From: Candidatus Koribacter versatilis Ellin345
Lineage (GTDB): Bacteria; Acidobacteriota; Terriglobia; Terriglobales; Acidobacteriaceae
DNA: 64,000 bases
Assembly (NCBI RefSeq): GCF_000014005.1
Contig: NC_008009.1
Location: 1,860,001-1,924,000 of the forward strand
Direction: 5' to 3'
In this document: one piece after another, positions 62,840 through 64,000 of the stretch
How positions within the stretch are numbered: the first letter of the stretch is position 1
Layout of the letters: each line of letters opens with the position of its first letter
Program-made: the position numbers and the translations under genes
The notes under the pieces: generated by a model
The model's input: only the letters and a program-made list of their open reading frames with translations
The model's database searches: none
Told to the model about the DNA's origin: nothing

Positions 62840-63499
62840 TTGAAATCTCTCTTCAAAAGCCTTGTATTCCTGCTCTTGGCATCGTTGGCATTCGCACAGA
62901 CTGATATTAAGAAACTGGCCGAGGGCGTGGACCACCGCTACAACGACCTCCGCTCCATGAGTGCGCAGTTCTCCGAGCGCTACTCCGGCAACGGGATGGA
63001 ACGAGAAGAGACTGGCACACTGTCGTTGAAGAAGCCGGGGAAAATGCGCTGGGAGTACCAAAGTCCACGCGAAAAGCTGTTCGTTTCTGACGGCAAATTG
63101 GCCTGGTTTTACGTGCCCGGCGAGAAGCAAGTCCGCCAGGCGCAGGTCAAAAAATTGGACGATCTGCGATCGCCGCTACGCTACTTACTCGGACATACCA
63201 AGCTGGAAAAGGAATTCACGGGACTTTCGCTGGCGCCGGACGTCAAACCAGCGGTGGCGGGCAATACGGTTTTGCGCGGCATTCCTGTATCAATGGCGGA
63301 CCGCGTGAGCCAGGTGCTTCTCGAGATCACTCCGGAGCATCGTATTGCGCGCATCGTGGTGAGCGAACTCGACGGCTCGACAACGGAGTTCACGTTCAGC
63401 CAGGAACAGGACAATCCCTCACTGGCGGACAGTAGTTTCGAATTCAAGCCGCCGGCGGGAGTGGAGATACTGCAAGGCAGTGAATTGACTGCGCCTTAA
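62840..63499 (+). CDS. lolA: Outer-membrane lipoprotein carrier LolA-like protein
   Basis: A 219-residue periplasmic protein. The TTG start at 62840 with AGGAAG upstream gives a clean signal peptide (SLFKSLVFLLLASLAFAQ). The longer in-frame extension would overlap the preceding gene and begin with a Lys/Arg-rich stretch. LolA-type features include DLRSMSAQFSERYSG, TGTLSLKKPGKMRWEY, FVSDGKLAWFYVPGEKQV and FSFS-like DSSFEFKPPAGVEIL. Chaperones of this fold move lipoproteins across the periplasm. It lies between the pilus ABC genes and pilC, so it may serve pilus secretin lipoproteins. Confidence 0.86.
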   Translation: MKSLFKSLVFLLLASLAFAQTDIKKLAEGVDHRYNDLRSMSAQFSERYSGNGMEREETGTLSLKKPGKMRWEYQSPREKLFVSDGKLAWFYVPGEKQVRQAQVKKLDDLRSPLRYLLGHTKLEKEFTGLSLAPDVKPAVAGNTVLRGIPVSMADRVSQVLLEITPEHRIARIVVSELDGSTTEFTFSQEQDNPSLADSSFEFKPPAGVEILQGSELTAP

Positions 63500-63576
63500 C
63501 AGTGCAAGAGATTCAGCAGCAAAGGCTTGCGGCTCAAGGTGGTAGACTGAACAGAGCAGCTTAACCCCGGAAAAAC

Positions 63577-64000
63577 ATGGCGGAATACGTCGTAAAGCTG
63601 GCCGACGAACGCGGCCGCATCCAGGAAAAAACCGAGAGCGCACACTCCGAGGCCGAGATCCGGGACCGCTTTTCGCAGGCCGGATACCTGGTGTACTCGG
63701 TCAAGGCGAGGGGTACAGCCGTTGGCATCCGCCTGCCGTTCCGCCGCAAGGTGAGCGCGCAACAGTTCCTAATCTTCAACCAGCAATTCCTGACATTAGT
63801 TCGCGCCGGACTGCCGATTGTGCAGTCGATGGAACTCCTGATGCGCCGGCAGAAGAACCAGTACTTTCAAAAGGTTCTTGAAGACGTTCGGGATCGGCTG
63901 AAGGGCGGCTCGTTGTTGTCGGAGGCGTTCGAGGCGCAGGGAATTTTCCCGAAGATCTATACGACGACTCTGCTCGCCGGCGAGAAGAGCGGCAACCTCG
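63577..64000 (+). CDS. pilC: Type IV pilus inner-membrane platform PilC/GspF (3' truncated)
   Basis: The first 141 residues of a T2SSF-family protein, running off the window. The N-terminal domain (AEYVVKLADERGRIQEKTES) is followed by FRRKVSAQQFLIFNQQFLTL, VRAGLPIVQSMELLMRR and LEDVRDRLKGGSLLSEAFEA. The last part matches the first T2SSF repeat (LLAGEKSGNL) in order and spacing. The ATG at 63577 follows CCCCGGAAAAAC. It confirms that the downstream region continues the type IV pilus locus begun by the two pilins. Confidence 0.93.
   Translation, partial: MAEYVVKLADERGRIQEKTESAHSEAEIRDRFSQAGYLVYSVKARGTAVGIRLPFRRKVSAQQFLIFNQQFLTLVRAGLPIVQSMELLMRRQKNQYFQKVLEDVRDRLKGGSLLSEAFEAQGIFPKIYTTTLLAGEKSGNL

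Overview
The window is GC-rich, densely coded bacterial DNA. It most resembles an acidobacterium of the Terriglobia type (Candidatus Koribacter and relatives). The evidence is three very large Oar-like TonB-dependent receptors with an N-terminal carboxypeptidase-regulatory-like domain, a tig-clpP-clpX-lon quality-control cluster, type IV pilus genes, and many starts fixed by ATGA/TGATG overlaps. The genus is an inference from gene content and recall, not a database match. I saw no rRNA, tRNA or CRISPR array.

Layout. (1) 3-8019, plus strand: one chemotaxis operon, cheA (5' end cut by the window)-cheW-mcp-cheY-cheB-cheR-cheX-like. (2) 8021-28194: a 20-kb divergent polyamine / omega-amino-acid island. 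From a shared control region at 21836-21979, a long minus-strand operon encodes an outer-membrane receptor, three class III aminotransferases, three aldehyde dehydrogenases and an APC permease. The plus-strand operon encodes a MerR-XRE-cupin regulator, a PotDABC-like ABC importer and a Tat-exported FAD amine oxidase. Together they suggest uptake and stepwise oxidation of putrescine/spermidine through GABA and beta-alanine. (3) 28212-37633: a second TonB receptor behind a secreted SAM-hydroxide adenosyltransferase-like protein, DNA polymerase IV, and an HTH-TOBE regulator divergent from a third TonB receptor across a 22-bp palindrome. (4) 37760-39846: an uncharacterised zinc metallopeptidase plus ATP-grasp pair. 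(5) 39850-41650: a REP-repeat field surrounding a single-domain REP-associated tyrosine transposase (RAYT) bounded by exact 30-bp inverted repeats.

(6) 42024-44561: a Cys/His-motif hypothetical protein, an orphan hydrogenase maturation protease plus HypA-like pair, and a degenerate E1-alpha-like protein. (7) 44637-50808, minus strand: lon, clpX, clpP and tig. (8) 50902-58346: a dual-specificity phosphatase, a small ABM-like protein, family 5 uracil-DNA glycosylase, a polysaccharide deacetylase, a TPR lipoprotein, rlmN and an M16 peptidase. (9) 58347-64000: a long structured leader, two tandem and almost identical type IV pilins each followed by the same terminator, then an ABC transporter pair, a TPR protein, a LolA-like carrier and the start of pilC. 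This order recalls the pilA-pilG/H/I arrangement of Myxococcus.

Many long reading frames antisense to the GC-rich genes or running through the repeats were judged to be shadows and left out.
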